DNA of 64,000 bases from Halomarina oriensis (lineage in GTDB: Archaea; Halobacteriota; Halobacteria; Halobacteriales; Haloarculaceae), in contig NZ_WSZK01000038.1 in assembly GCF_009791395.1 (NCBI RefSeq), positions 1-64,000 of the forward strand, read 5' to 3'. A program made the position numbers and the translations under genes. Numbering within the stretch: the stretch's first letter is position 1; the number at the start of each line of letters is the position of its first letter. Shown one piece after another: positions 11,209 to 19,065 of the stretch. The notes below the pieces were generated by a model, which saw only the letters and a program-made list of their open reading frames with translations, had not been told where the DNA came from and made no database searches.

Positions 11209-12411
11209 ATGGCCACCACCGAACTGGAGACGACCGAGGCGTTCGTCGGCCTGACCTGCGTCGACTGTGGCGAGAGCTTCGACGCCGAGACGAGTCACCG
11301 CTGTCCCGACTGTGGGGGCATCCTCGACCCGACGTACGACTACGACCGACTGGACCTCACGCGCGAGACGTTCGAGTCCCGCCGGTTCGACACGATGTGG
11401 CGCTACGAGGAACTGTTACCGTTCGCCCGCGACACGGCGGTGACGATGGACGAGGGCGCGACGGCGCTCGTCGAGGCACCAGCGCTGGCCGACCGGATGG
11501 GCGTCGAACGCGTCGTCGTCAAAGACGAGGGGCGCAACCCGACGGGGACGTTCAAGGACCGGGGGCAGACGGTGGCGATGACCGCCGCGACCCTCCACGG
11601 TGCGACGGACATCGCGCTCAACTCCGCCGGGAACGCCGGGCAGTCCGCCTCGGCGTACGCCGCCGAAGCGGGACTGGACGCCCACGTCTTCCTCCCCGAC
11701 CGCGCCGGGTTCACCCAGAAGTCGATGACGCTCGTCCACGGCGCTGATTTGACGGTCGTCCCCGGCGAAATCGGTGACGCCGGCGCGGCCTACGCCGACG
11801 CGATGGCCGACCACGAAGACGACTGGTACTCGACGAAGACGTTCGTCACGCCGTATCGCCACGAGGGCAAGAAGACGATGCTGTACGAGACGGTCGAGCA
11901 GTTGGACTGGGAGGTGCCCGACGCCGTCGTCTACCCCACCGGCGGCGGGGTGGGTCTCGTCGGGATGCACAAGGCCGCCCGCGAGTTCCGTGACCTCGGT
12001 CTGACCGACGACCTGCCGCCGATGTACGCCGCACAGGCGAGCGGTTGTGCGCCCATCGTCGAGGCGTGGGAGTCGGGAGCAGAGCACCACGAGACGTGGG
12101 CGGACGTCGACACCGTCTTCGGCGGTATCGCCATCCCGAACCCCGGCGCGAGTCCGCTGATTCTCGACGCGCTCGAAGAGAGCGACGGCGGTGCGGTGGC
12201 CGCCAGCGACGACGCGATTCTGGACGCGGCTATCGCCGTCGCCCGCGAGACGGGCATCGAGATGGGGGCGACCTGTGCGGCCGCCGCTGCGGGCGCGTTC
12301 GAACTCGCGGAGCGTGGCGAGTTCGACGCCGACGACACGGTCGTCCTGCTCAACACCGGCGCGGGGAGCAAGGACGACGACGTGCTCCGCGGGCACCTCG
12401 GGACGGTCTGA
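11209..12411 (+). CDS. thrC: Threonine synthase
   Basis: 400 aa pyridoxal-phosphate enzyme that converts O-phosphohomoserine to threonine. An N-terminal zinc-ribbon-like segment, CVDCG to CPDCGG (residues 18-37), precedes the fold-type II PLP domain. The PLP lysine is in NPTGTFKDRG (about residue 116). The phosphate loop is seen in GGGVGLVG, and the C-terminal NTGAGSKD is typical. The ATG at 11209 is preferred over the long open extension upstream because the family starts just before the cysteine motif. Length is normal. Confidence 0.95.
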   Translation: MATTELETTEAFVGLTCVDCGESFDAETSHRCPDCGGILDPTYDYDRLDLTRETFESRRFDTMWRYEELLPFARDTAVTMDEGATALVEAPALADRMGVERVVVKDEGRNPTGTFKDRGQTVAMTAATLHGATDIALNSAGNAGQSASAYAAEAGLDAHVFLPDRAGFTQKSMTLVHGADLTVVPGEIGDAGAAYADAMADHEDDWYSTKTFVTPYRHEGKKTMLYETVEQLDWEVPDAVVYPTGGGVGLVGMHKAAREFRDLGLTDDLPPMYAAQASGCAPIVEAWESGAEHHETWADVDTVFGGIAIPNPGASPLILDALEESDGGAVAASDDAILDAAIAVARETGIEMGATCAAAAAGAFELAERGEFDADDTVVLLNTGAGSKDDDVLRGHLGTV

Positions 12412-12470
12412 ACGAGCGGGCGGCAGGCGACGGCCCAGCGCCTTTCCGGTCGGCCGGAGTAGAGAGCCGT

Positions 12471-12659
12471 ATGGCGTTTCCCGTCTCGTGGCGCGACCCG
12501 CGATACCTCCTCACCGTCGCGGGCGTTCTCGCCGTCGGCGTCCTCGCGGTGCTCCTCCGAGCCACCGGCCAGTTCTCGACGCTCTCGTTCGGCGTCGGCG
12601 TCCTCGGCGTGACGCTCGTCTCGGCGGGAGCGATGGCACTCTCGCGTCGGATCGGCTGA
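12471..12659 (+). CDS. Small two-helix membrane protein
   Basis: 62 aa, with two hydrophobic segments at residues 12-30 (LLTVAGVLAVGVLAVLL) and 37-55 (LSFGVGVLGVTLVSAGAMAL) and basic ends. Function unknown. It follows thrC by 59 bases on the same strand and may be read through from it. Codon use is typical of the genome, which supports a real gene despite the size. Confidence 0.6.
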   Translation: MAFPVSWRDPRYLLTVAGVLAVGVLAVLLRATGQFSTLSFGVGVLGVTLVSAGAMALSRRIG

Positions 12660-12671
12660 GTCGCGTCGGCC

Positions 12672-13580
12672 TCAGACGACGCGGTTGACCGGGTCGGCAC
12701 CTCGGCCGATGCGTCGGGCGTTCGTGACGACGAGGTCACCGACCGCCTCGTGGTAGTCGTTGGTCAGCGCCGCGCAGTGTGGGGTTATCAGGACCTCCTC
12801 GAACCCCCACAGCGGCGACTCGGCCGGGAGCGGTTCCGGGTCGAGAGCGTCGAGCGCCGCCCCGGCGATGGCTCCGGATTCGAGAGCCGTGACGAGCGCG
12901 TCCTGGTCGACCACCTCGCCGCGGGCCACGTTGACCAGGTAGGCGTCTTCGCGCATCGTGGCGAACACGCCGGCGTCGACGAGTCCCGTGGTCTCGTCGG
13001 TCAACGGGACGGTGAGCACGACGAACCGAGCGTCCGAGACGGCGTCGTGGAGGTCGTCCGGGGTGACCACCTCCGAGACGCCGGGGACGAGCGCCGGCGT
13101 GCGGCGGACACCGACCACGTCCATCCCCAGCGCGTCGAGGCGGACGGCGACCCCCTGTCCGAGCGTCCCGAGGCCGACGACACAGGCACGTTCACCGCTG
13201 AGCGTGAACGCCGCCTCGTAGGGCTCGTGTTCCCACTGCCGGTCGTGCTGGCGGTCACGGTAGCGGTGGAGTCGCCGCGCGAAGGTGAGACAGTGTCCGA
13301 CGACGCTCTCGCCGACGCTCGTCCCGTGGATGCCCGTCGAGTTCGTGAACGTCAGGCCCGCCTCGTGGTACTCCTCGACCGGGTAGTCGTCGTAGCCGGC
13401 GGTGATGGCGTGGACCCACGGCGCGTCCAACAGCGCGTCGTCGTGGGCGAACGCGACGACGCCGTCGGCGTCCGTCGGGTGGCAGTCGGTCGTCGCGTCG
13501 ACGCCCTCGCTCGTGAGGTAATCGACGAGCAGGGCCGGGGCGAAGACGGGCGAGACGGAGTCGTGGACGAGCAGTCGCAT
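12672..13580 (-). CDS. D-2-hydroxyacid dehydrogenase (NAD-binding)
   Basis: 302 aa from the ATG at 13580. The Rossmann motif GLGTLGQG is near residue 145. Catalytic residues are visible as Arg in VNVARGEVVD, Glu in DPEPLPAESPLW and His in ITPHCAAL, the Arg-Glu-His triad of the family. It reduces 2-keto acids to D-2-hydroxyacids or the reverse. The substrate is not predictable. It converges with the small membrane protein ending at 12659. Confidence 0.92.
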   Translation of the reverse strand: MRLLVHDSVSPVFAPALLVDYLTSEGVDATTDCHPTDADGVVAFAHDDALLDAPWVHAITAGYDDYPVEEYHEAGLTFTNSTGIHGTSVGESVVGHCLTFARRLHRYRDRQHDRQWEHEPYEAAFTLSGERACVVGLGTLGQGVAVRLDALGMDVVGVRRTPALVPGVSEVVTPDDLHDAVSDARFVVLTVPLTDETTGLVDAGVFATMREDAYLVNVARGEVVDQDALVTALESGAIAGAALDALDPEPLPAESPLWGFEEVLITPHCAALTNDYHEAVGDLVVTNARRIGRGADPVNRVV

Positions 13581-13844
13581 GGCAGTCGCTCCTCGGGGAC
13601 GGGTATTAACAGTCACACCGGTCTCGTCGGTCGGAAGCGGCCCGGTGAACCTCCGCCTCACAGAGGGCTCCGTGGGGTGCCACAGCGTCTGCCGAGTGCT
13701 TCACGGGGCAGCGCCCACCCAGAGAGAGGTGTAGCGGCTCAGGTGAAGTTCCTCGTCACAAGGGGCTCGGAGGGGGTAACCGTCATCATCGCCGTACGGA
13801 CCCGGTTCGTCACGGCTGCCCAAGAATCCACCGACCACGGAGAA

Positions 13845-14035
13845 TCACTCCCCCGCCAGTTCGTCGACGACGGCCACGACACGACGCTCGACGTCGTCAC
13901 GAATCTCGCGGACGCGCTCTACGTCTCTGCCCGTGTGGGTCGCCGGGGTCCCAGTCACGCACGTCGACGCCCGAGAGGGTGTCCAGCGAGAGCGTCGAAC
14001 AGCCATCGTGGCGACGACGGTGCAGCGTTCGAGGC
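13845..14035 (-). pseudogene. C-terminal remnant of a low-molecular-weight phosphatase / arsenate reductase-like gene
   Basis: Read on the minus strand, three frame segments join into the tail of an LMW-PTPase/arsenate-reductase-like protein: LERCTVVATM, then (after one missing base near 14003) GCSTLSLD, VDVRDWDPGDPHGQ, then (after one extra base near 13925) DVERVREIRDDVERRV and a stop at 13845. The catalytic N-terminal loop is absent because the permease gene ends at 14039. Two compensating one-base indels plus truncation mark it as a dead fragment. Identity rests on recall of the family's C-terminal pattern. Confidence 0.5.
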
Positions 14036-14038
14036 CGT

Positions 14039-14929
14039 TCAGAAGAGTCCGAGAACGAAGCCCATTCCCATGACGATGAGCACTGCGGCCGAGAACGCGG
14101 GGAGGTACGGCGTGTACTTCTCGACTTCCTCCTCGTAGTGCTGGTAGCCCGCGATGAGGAGCATCGTCAACCCGACGATACCGACGACGACGGTGATGGC
14201 GTACGCACTCATCAGTTCGAGGCAGTAGTTCGATCCCGCACACAGCGCGATAATCTCGAACTCCTCCTCGTGGGCGAAACCGAGCAGGAACGCGAACCAC
14301 GCGATACCGAGCAGTCCCCGGTCGGTCGCCTCCTCCATACTGCCGTGTGAGTGGCCACCGACGAACGGGAGTGCTCGCTTCAGTCGCGCCAGCCAGCCGC
14401 CGTCCGAGGCAGTCCGGCTTCCGTGTGAGTGGTCGCCCCCGTGGTCGTGCGACCGGTTCTCGGGCGGTGTGGCGTGGACGCTCGTCACGTACTCGCTCGC
14501 GTCGTGGTCGCTCTCGTGAGCGTGGCCGTGGTCGTGCGAATGACCCTCGTCGGGAGCGTAGTCGTGCCCGCCGTGACTGTGTGAGTGGCCGTGCGTGTAC
14601 TCACGGATACCCAGGACGACGAGGAGCACGCCGGCGACGAGACTCACGGGGCCACCGATATAGACACCGCTGAACAGTTCGAGAGGTTCGTTGACCTGTG
14701 TGAGATTGAAGTACGCCTTCGCGTAGAAGAACACCCCGACCATGGCGATGCTGCTGACGAGGTGGCCAAGCCCGAGGATGAAGCTGGCGGCGAACCCGTA
14801 GAGCCACTTGTTCGACTGGTCGAGCGCGTAGGAGGCGGCGACCGGCCAGCCGTGACCCGGTTCGATACCGTGAATCGCCCCGAGGATGATAGCTCCGGCA
14901 AACAGCCCGAGCGAGACGTCTTGTAGCAT
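14039..14929 (-). CDS. NicO/RcnA-like nickel-cobalt permease with histidine-rich loop
   Basis: 296 aa, polytopic membrane protein. It opens with a hydrophobic helix holding HGIEPGHG, the metal-site motif of the NicO/RcnA superfamily. A cytoplasm- or exterior-facing loop at about residues 113-198 is packed with His and Asp (HGHSHSHGGHDY, HSHDHGHAHESDHD, HDHGGDHSHG), a metal buffer typical of nickel or cobalt transporters. Further helices follow. It is divergent from nikR across 105 bases, so nickel control is very likely. Uptake or efflux cannot be decided from sequence. RcnA-like members export. Confidence 0.85.
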   Translation of the reverse strand: MLQDVSLGLFAGAIILGAIHGIEPGHGWPVAASYALDQSNKWLYGFAASFILGLGHLVSSIAMVGVFFYAKAYFNLTQVNEPLELFSGVYIGGPVSLVAGVLLVVLGIREYTHGHSHSHGGHDYAPDEGHSHDHGHAHESDHDASEYVTSVHATPPENRSHDHGGDHSHGSRTASDGGWLARLKRALPFVGGHSHGSMEEATDRGLLGIAWFAFLLGFAHEEEFEIIALCAGSNYCLELMSAYAITVVVGIVGLTMLLIAGYQHYEEEVEKYTPYLPAFSAAVLIVMGMGFVLGLF

Positions 14930-14963
14930 TCAGTACGAAATAGTCGGTCGAGACCAGGTTTAT

Positions 14964-14983
14964 CGGTTGTTACTACCGAACCG
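14964..14983. promoter_or_regulatory. Possible NikR operator in the nikR/permease intergenic region
   Basis: An imperfect dyad CGGTT (14964-14968) and AACCG (14979-14983) separated by 10 bases lies midway between the divergent starts at 14929 and 15035. The arms are short, so this is only a candidate. The context (a NikR gene next to a nickel permease) is what makes a site here expected. Confidence 0.25.
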
Positions 14984-15034
14984 GGGGGATCGTCATACGA
15001 CAGCCGTTTAGGACGCGTGGCGCAGTGACTTCGT

Positions 15035-15424
15035 ATGCGGACGAGTTTCAGTATCCCCGACGACGTCGTCGCCGAGTTCGACCGGGTCTGGCAGGAACAG
15101 GGGCTGGAGTCGCGCTCGCGGGCCGTACGCGAGGCGATGTTGGAGTACGTCGAAGCGCACACGCGACTGGAGGAGACGAGCGGTACCGTGGTCGCGCTCC
15201 TCGGGTTCGACTACCAGCACGACGAGGTCATCCACGAGCTACACGACGTCCAACACGAGTATCAGGACGTCATCCAGAGCACGAGCCACACCCACCAGGG
15301 CGAGTGGTGTCTGGAGTCGGTGTTCTGTCACGGCGACGTCGGCCGAATCCGGGAGTTGACCTACCGGCTTCGGGACTTCGACGGCGTGGGACGTGTCCGG
15401 GTGATGCTCATCCCGACCGAGTGA
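15035..15424 (+). CDS. nikR: Nickel-responsive transcriptional regulator NikR
   Basis: 129 aa. Residues 1-45 form a ribbon-helix-helix DNA-binding unit (MRTSFSIPDDVVAEFDRV, SRAVREAML). The C-terminal ACT-like metal domain keeps the high-affinity nickel ligands with the family spacing: His74, His85, His87 and Cys92 in the segment QHEYQDVIQSTSHTHQGEWC. It binds DNA when loaded with nickel and usually represses nickel uptake. The divergent permease gene is its most likely target. Confidence 0.93.
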   Translation: MRTSFSIPDDVVAEFDRVWQEQGLESRSRAVREAMLEYVEAHTRLEETSGTVVALLGFDYQHDEVIHELHDVQHEYQDVIQSTSHTHQGEWCLESVFCHGDVGRIRELTYRLRDFDGVGRVRVMLIPTE

Positions 15425-15578
15425 CGCCCCGAGAGCCCAGCGCTCTCCGTCGACCGATACGGGCCGACGACGGAGTCGGTCGGTTTCGAGTCGGTTCGGC
15501 GCGACTCCGTCGGTAGCTACCCCGTTCCGAATCCGCTCGGCGGGGAGCCGAGTCGCTCTCTCCGACCGTCGCGCTGCG

Positions 15579-15740
15579 CTATCCCGACCCGCCGGCGACC
15601 GCACCGACCAGTTCGTCGATTCGCACCAGTTCGTCGGTCGTGATGGCGTGGCCGAGGCCGTCGTAGAACCGGGTCTCGACGTCCGCGCCGAGGCCCTCGA
15701 AGACTCCAGCGGAGGCCCGGACGTAGAAGAACCCGACTCC
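15579..15740 (-). pseudogene. C-terminal remnant of an alpha/beta-hydrolase (carboxylesterase/phospholipase-like)
   Basis: About 53 codons that end at a TAG at 15579. VRASAGVFEGLGADVETRFY followed by DGLGHAI is the last strand-helix unit of the esterase/dienelactone-hydrolase-like fold, and the His of the catalytic triad is in GLGHAI. Nothing upstream supplies the nucleophile Ser, because a divergent gene starts at 15800. I infer a dead fragment left by deletion. Confidence 0.45.
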
Positions 15741-15799
15741 CGCCGGCCGACGTCCCGGTGGGGTCCGCACTTATACCATCACCCTGCGAGGGATGTGCC

Positions 15800-16345
15800 A
15801 TGCGCATCGCAGTCTGCGCCGACACACACGTTCCGTCCCGTGCCGACGGCATCCCCGAGTGGGTCAGAGAGGAGCTTCGGAGCGCCGACCACGTCGTCCA
15901 CGCGGGGGACTTCGACTCCCCGGAGGCGTACGACGAGGTGGCCGACCTCGCCCCCGAGTTGACCGCCGTTCGGGGGAACATGGACTCCGAGTTCGACGCC
16001 GACCTCCCCGAGACGGCGACCGTCGAACTCGACGGCGTCCTGTTCGTCGTCACCCACGGGACCGGTCCGGCCGAAGACTACCGCGAACGGGTCGCCGGCA
16101 TCGTCGAGGAGGCGGCCGGCGAGACCGAACTGTCGGTCGTCGGCGTCTCGGGGCACACCCACCAAGTGCTGGACGAGACGGTCCCGGCGACGGGGCCGGA
16201 CACCGAGCGCCAGACGCCGTTCGCCGACGGCGTCCGACTGCTCAACCCGGGGAGCGCGACGGGGGCCGACCCCGCGACGCGGACGACGATGCTGGTGCTG
16301 GACGTCGAGGACGGCGCGGTGGACGTGCGACTGGTCGAACGCTGA
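15800..16345 (+). CDS. YfcE/MJ0936-type metallophosphoesterase
   Basis: 181 aa calcineurin-like phosphodiesterase. The metal-binding motifs appear in order: CADTHVPSR (D-x-H), HAGDFDS, VRGNMDSE (GNxD), VVTHGTG and SGHTHQV, with LLNPGSAT completing the family signature. Members hydrolyse phosphodiesters with manganese or nickel. The physiological substrate is unknown. An ACTTATACC TATA box ends about 25 bases before the ATG, fitting leaderless transcription. Confidence 0.93.
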   Translation: MRIAVCADTHVPSRADGIPEWVREELRSADHVVHAGDFDSPEAYDEVADLAPELTAVRGNMDSEFDADLPETATVELDGVLFVVTHGTGPAEDYRERVAGIVEEAAGETELSVVGVSGHTHQVLDETVPATGPDTERQTPFADGVRLLNPGSATGADPATRTTMLVLDVEDGAVDVRLVER

Positions 16346-16372
16346 ACGGTCGCAGTCACCCTCTCGTCCGGT

Positions 16373-17011
16373 TCAGATACGGGACCGTTCGGCCGAAGAG
16401 CGCTCGCCACGCGGTGTCGACGGTTCGAGGACGTGGAGGCGACCGGCGACCAGGCCGAGCAAGAGGCCGGCGAAGTGGGCGACGAGTGCGACGCCCGGCG
16501 CACCCGTCAGGACGGTCACCGCGACGGCGAGGACGGCGAATATCAGGAACTGGACGCCGCGAGTGAGCCGAAGCCGCGAGAACGCCACCTCCGAGACGGG
16601 GTTGGCGGTGACGACGTAGCCGATGAGCGCGAAGATGGCCCCGCTGGTGCCGAGGACGAACCCCGACTGACCGAGCAGCGACCCGCCGAACACCTGTGCG
16701 AGGCCCGCGAGGATGCCCGTCACGAGGACGAAGAGGTGGAAGCGCGTGTTCGTCGTCGACCGTTCGAGCAGCAGGCCGACGAACAGGAGCGTGACGGCGT
16801 TGCCGAGGAGGTGGTACGGGTCCGCGTGGGCGTAGACACTGGTGACGAGCGTCCACGGCGTCGCGGTGAACGTCGGTCCGAGGGCGAACACCGCGGCGGG
16901 GTTGACGAGCGGGAACACCGCGAAGACGGCCTGTGCGCTCCAGTAGAGCAGGCTCACGACGAGCATGAGGGCGAGCGTCTGGACCGTCGGACTGCCTGAA
17001 ATCCGACCCAT
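16373..17011 (-). CDS. Rhomboid family intramembrane serine protease
   Basis: 212 aa with about six transmembrane helices. The rhomboid signatures are HLLGNAVTLLFVG in the second helix region, GTSGAIFALIG (catalytic Ser in G-x-S-G) in the fourth, and AHFAGLLLGLVAGR (catalytic His) in the sixth. It cleaves membrane proteins within the bilayer. Substrates are unknown. It converges with the phosphoesterase ending at 16345. A short basic tail follows the last helix. Confidence 0.93.
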   Translation of the reverse strand: MGRISGSPTVQTLALMLVVSLLYWSAQAVFAVFPLVNPAAVFALGPTFTATPWTLVTSVYAHADPYHLLGNAVTLLFVGLLLERSTTNTRFHLFVLVTGILAGLAQVFGGSLLGQSGFVLGTSGAIFALIGYVVTANPVSEVAFSRLRLTRGVQFLIFAVLAVAVTVLTGAPGVALVAHFAGLLLGLVAGRLHVLEPSTPRGERSSAERSRI

Positions 17012-17159
17012 ACGATAACTGGTCGCTCCTGTTACAAAAGCGTACGCACGGTGGGGTCCTCCTCGGCGGTCGGTCGTGCCTCGGCATCGAGGCCGCCGAG
17101 TGCCCCGAATCCTCTCCGGTATCGCGGTCGTTTAAGCCGGCCGCTCCCGACGCGGTGGT

Positions 17160-17912
17160 ATGGAACTGTTCGCGCCCCCCGACGTCCCCGAGATACGCGC
17201 GGGCGACGACCTCGCGGCCCTCGTCGACGAGCGCGTCGAGTTACGTGCCGACGACGTGCTCTGTGTCGCCAGCACGGTCGTCTCGAAGGCCGAGGGCCGA
17301 ACCGTGGACCTCGACGACGTGACCGCCGGCGACCGGGCGCGAGCCATCGCCGACCGACTCGAACGCGTCACCGGCGACGCGAAGGACCCCCGCTTCGCAC
17401 AGGTCGTCCTCGACGAGTCCGCCGACCTGGTGATGGAGGCCCCGTTCATCCTGAGCCAGACCCACTTCGGCCACGTCACCGTCAACGCGGGCATCGACCG
17501 CTCGAACGTCCCCGAAGCCGACCTCCTGCTCCTGCCGGAGGACCCCTCGGGGAGCGCCCGACGACTCCACGAGGAACTGGGCGTCCCCGTCGTCGTCACC
17601 GACACCTGCGGCCGGCCGTTCCGCCACGGCCAGCGTGGGGTCACCATCGGCTGGGCCGGGATGCCCGCCTCGCGGGACTGGCGCGGCGAGACGGACCGCG
17701 ACGGCCGTGAACTCGGGGTGACCGTCGAGTCCGTCGTCGACGAACTCGCCGCGGCCGCGAACCTCCTCACCGGCGAGGGTGACGGTGGGACGCCGTTCGT
17801 CGTCGTCCGCGGCTTCGAGTTCGGCGAGCACGGTGGCTCCGACAACCTGTTCCGCGAGTACGACGACGACCTGATTCGACAGGCCCTACAGGAGTGGGAG
17901 TTCCCCGGATGA
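17160..17912 (+). CDS. cofE: Coenzyme F420-0:L-glutamate ligase
   Basis: 250 aa. CofE adds glutamates to F420-0 with GTP, the last steps of coenzyme F420 synthesis. Family segments are seen in VLCVASTVVSKAEGR, the DESA and HFGHVTVNAGIDRSNV stretch, and VVVTDTCGRPFRHGQ near residue 145. The stop overlaps the ATG of the following reductase (ATGA), so the two are translationally coupled. This joins F420 supply with an F420-dependent enzyme. Confidence 0.95.
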   Translation: MELFAPPDVPEIRAGDDLAALVDERVELRADDVLCVASTVVSKAEGRTVDLDDVTAGDRARAIADRLERVTGDAKDPRFAQVVLDESADLVMEAPFILSQTHFGHVTVNAGIDRSNVPEADLLLLPEDPSGSARRLHEELGVPVVVTDTCGRPFRHGQRGVTIGWAGMPASRDWRGETDRDGRELGVTVESVVDELAAAANLLTGEGDGGTPFVVVRGFEFGEHGGSDNLFREYDDDLIRQALQEWEFPG

Positions 17913-18901
17913 ACGGCGTCGAACTCACCCCGGAACACCCGGTCGAGCGGGTCGCCGAACTCGCGGCGAGCGCCGAGGGCGCGGGCTTCGACACCGTGTT
18001 CACGAGCTGTCACTACAACAACCGCGACCCGGTCGCCGCGCTGACGCGGGTGGCGGATGCGACGGAGTCGGTCCGCCTCGGACCGGGCGTCGCCAACCCC
18101 TTCGAGACTCACCCGGTCAGGCTGGCGGGACAGATCGCAACGCTCGACGAATGCTCCGGTGGCCGCGCGGTGTTCGGCGTCGGACCGGGCGACCCCTCGA
18201 CGCTCCACAACCTGGGTGCGGCCGACGAACGGGGGCTACGGCCCGTCCTCGAAGCGTTCGAGGTGGCCCGTGACCTGTGGGCGGGCGAGCGCATCGACCA
18301 CGACGGCACCTTCGAGGCGACGTCGGCGGGACTGAACTTCGAACCACCACAGGGCGCGTCGATTCCGGTCTACGTCGGCGGCGAGGGGCCACACATGTGC
18401 CGGATGGCCGGCAAGCGCGCCGACGGTCTCCTGTTCAACGGCTCACACCCCGAGGACCTCGCGTGGGCACGCGAACGCGTGGAGGAAGGACTCGACCAGC
18501 GAGAGGAGGAGACAGGGGGCAGTGAGTTCGACCTCGCGGCGTTCGCCGCGGTGTCGGTGAGCGAGGACGCCGACGCCGCACGCGAGGCCGCCCGGCCGCC
18601 CGTCGCGTTCATCGCCTCGGGGGCGGCCTCCCCGGTGCTAGAGCGCCACGGTGTCGACGACGGGACTGCCGAGACCATCGGTGAGCACATCTCGGCCGGC
18701 GAGTTCACCGAGGCGTTCGAGCGCGTCACGCCCGCGATGCTCGACGCGTTCGCGGTGGCGGGCGACCCCGAGACGGTCACCGAGCGGTTCGCCGCCATCC
18801 TCGACCACGCCGACGGCGTCGTCGTCGGGTCGCCGCTCGGCCCGGACCTCGACCGTGCCGTCGAGTTGGCGGGACGGGCACTCATCGAGGCGGCCGACTG
18901 A
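17909..18901 (+). CDS. mer: F420-dependent 5,10-methylenetetrahydromethanopterin reductase-like (luciferase-like) enzyme
   Basis: 330 aa TIM-barrel protein of the luciferase-like/F420-dependent family. Recognisable segments are GFDTVFTSCHYNNRDPVAAL, the RLGPGVANPFETHPV stretch, FGVGPGDPSTL and IPVYVGGEGP near the phosphate site. Mer reduces methylene- to methyl-tetrahydropterin using reduced F420. In haloarchaea it probably serves C1 transfer with a folate-like carrier. The four-base overlap with cofE supports F420 as its cofactor. An alternative is another F420-dependent oxidoreductase of the same superfamily. Confidence 0.85.
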   Translation: MNGVELTPEHPVERVAELAASAEGAGFDTVFTSCHYNNRDPVAALTRVADATESVRLGPGVANPFETHPVRLAGQIATLDECSGGRAVFGVGPGDPSTLHNLGAADERGLRPVLEAFEVARDLWAGERIDHDGTFEATSAGLNFEPPQGASIPVYVGGEGPHMCRMAGKRADGLLFNGSHPEDLAWARERVEEGLDQREEETGGSEFDLAAFAAVSVSEDADAAREAARPPVAFIASGAASPVLERHGVDDGTAETIGEHISAGEFTEAFERVTPAMLDAFAVAGDPETVTERFAAILDHADGVVVGSPLGPDLDRAVELAGRALIEAAD

Positions 18902-19065
18902 ACGGGCCACCGGACACACCGCTCCGAACCGCCGACAGACAGCGTCTCCGACCGGATGGTCGTCGGGCGACGGTTCTCCCCGAACCCCACTCGAACCAAT
19001 GGAGTTACTGGCTGGAAGCCGAGAACTAGCTATTTGTCCTCAGACAGCCAACACATCAACTCGTT

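Noticed and set aside
12750-14138. 462-codon plus-strand open frame
   Set aside because: It runs antisense through the dehydrogenase gene and non-coding DNA, and the translation has no domain.
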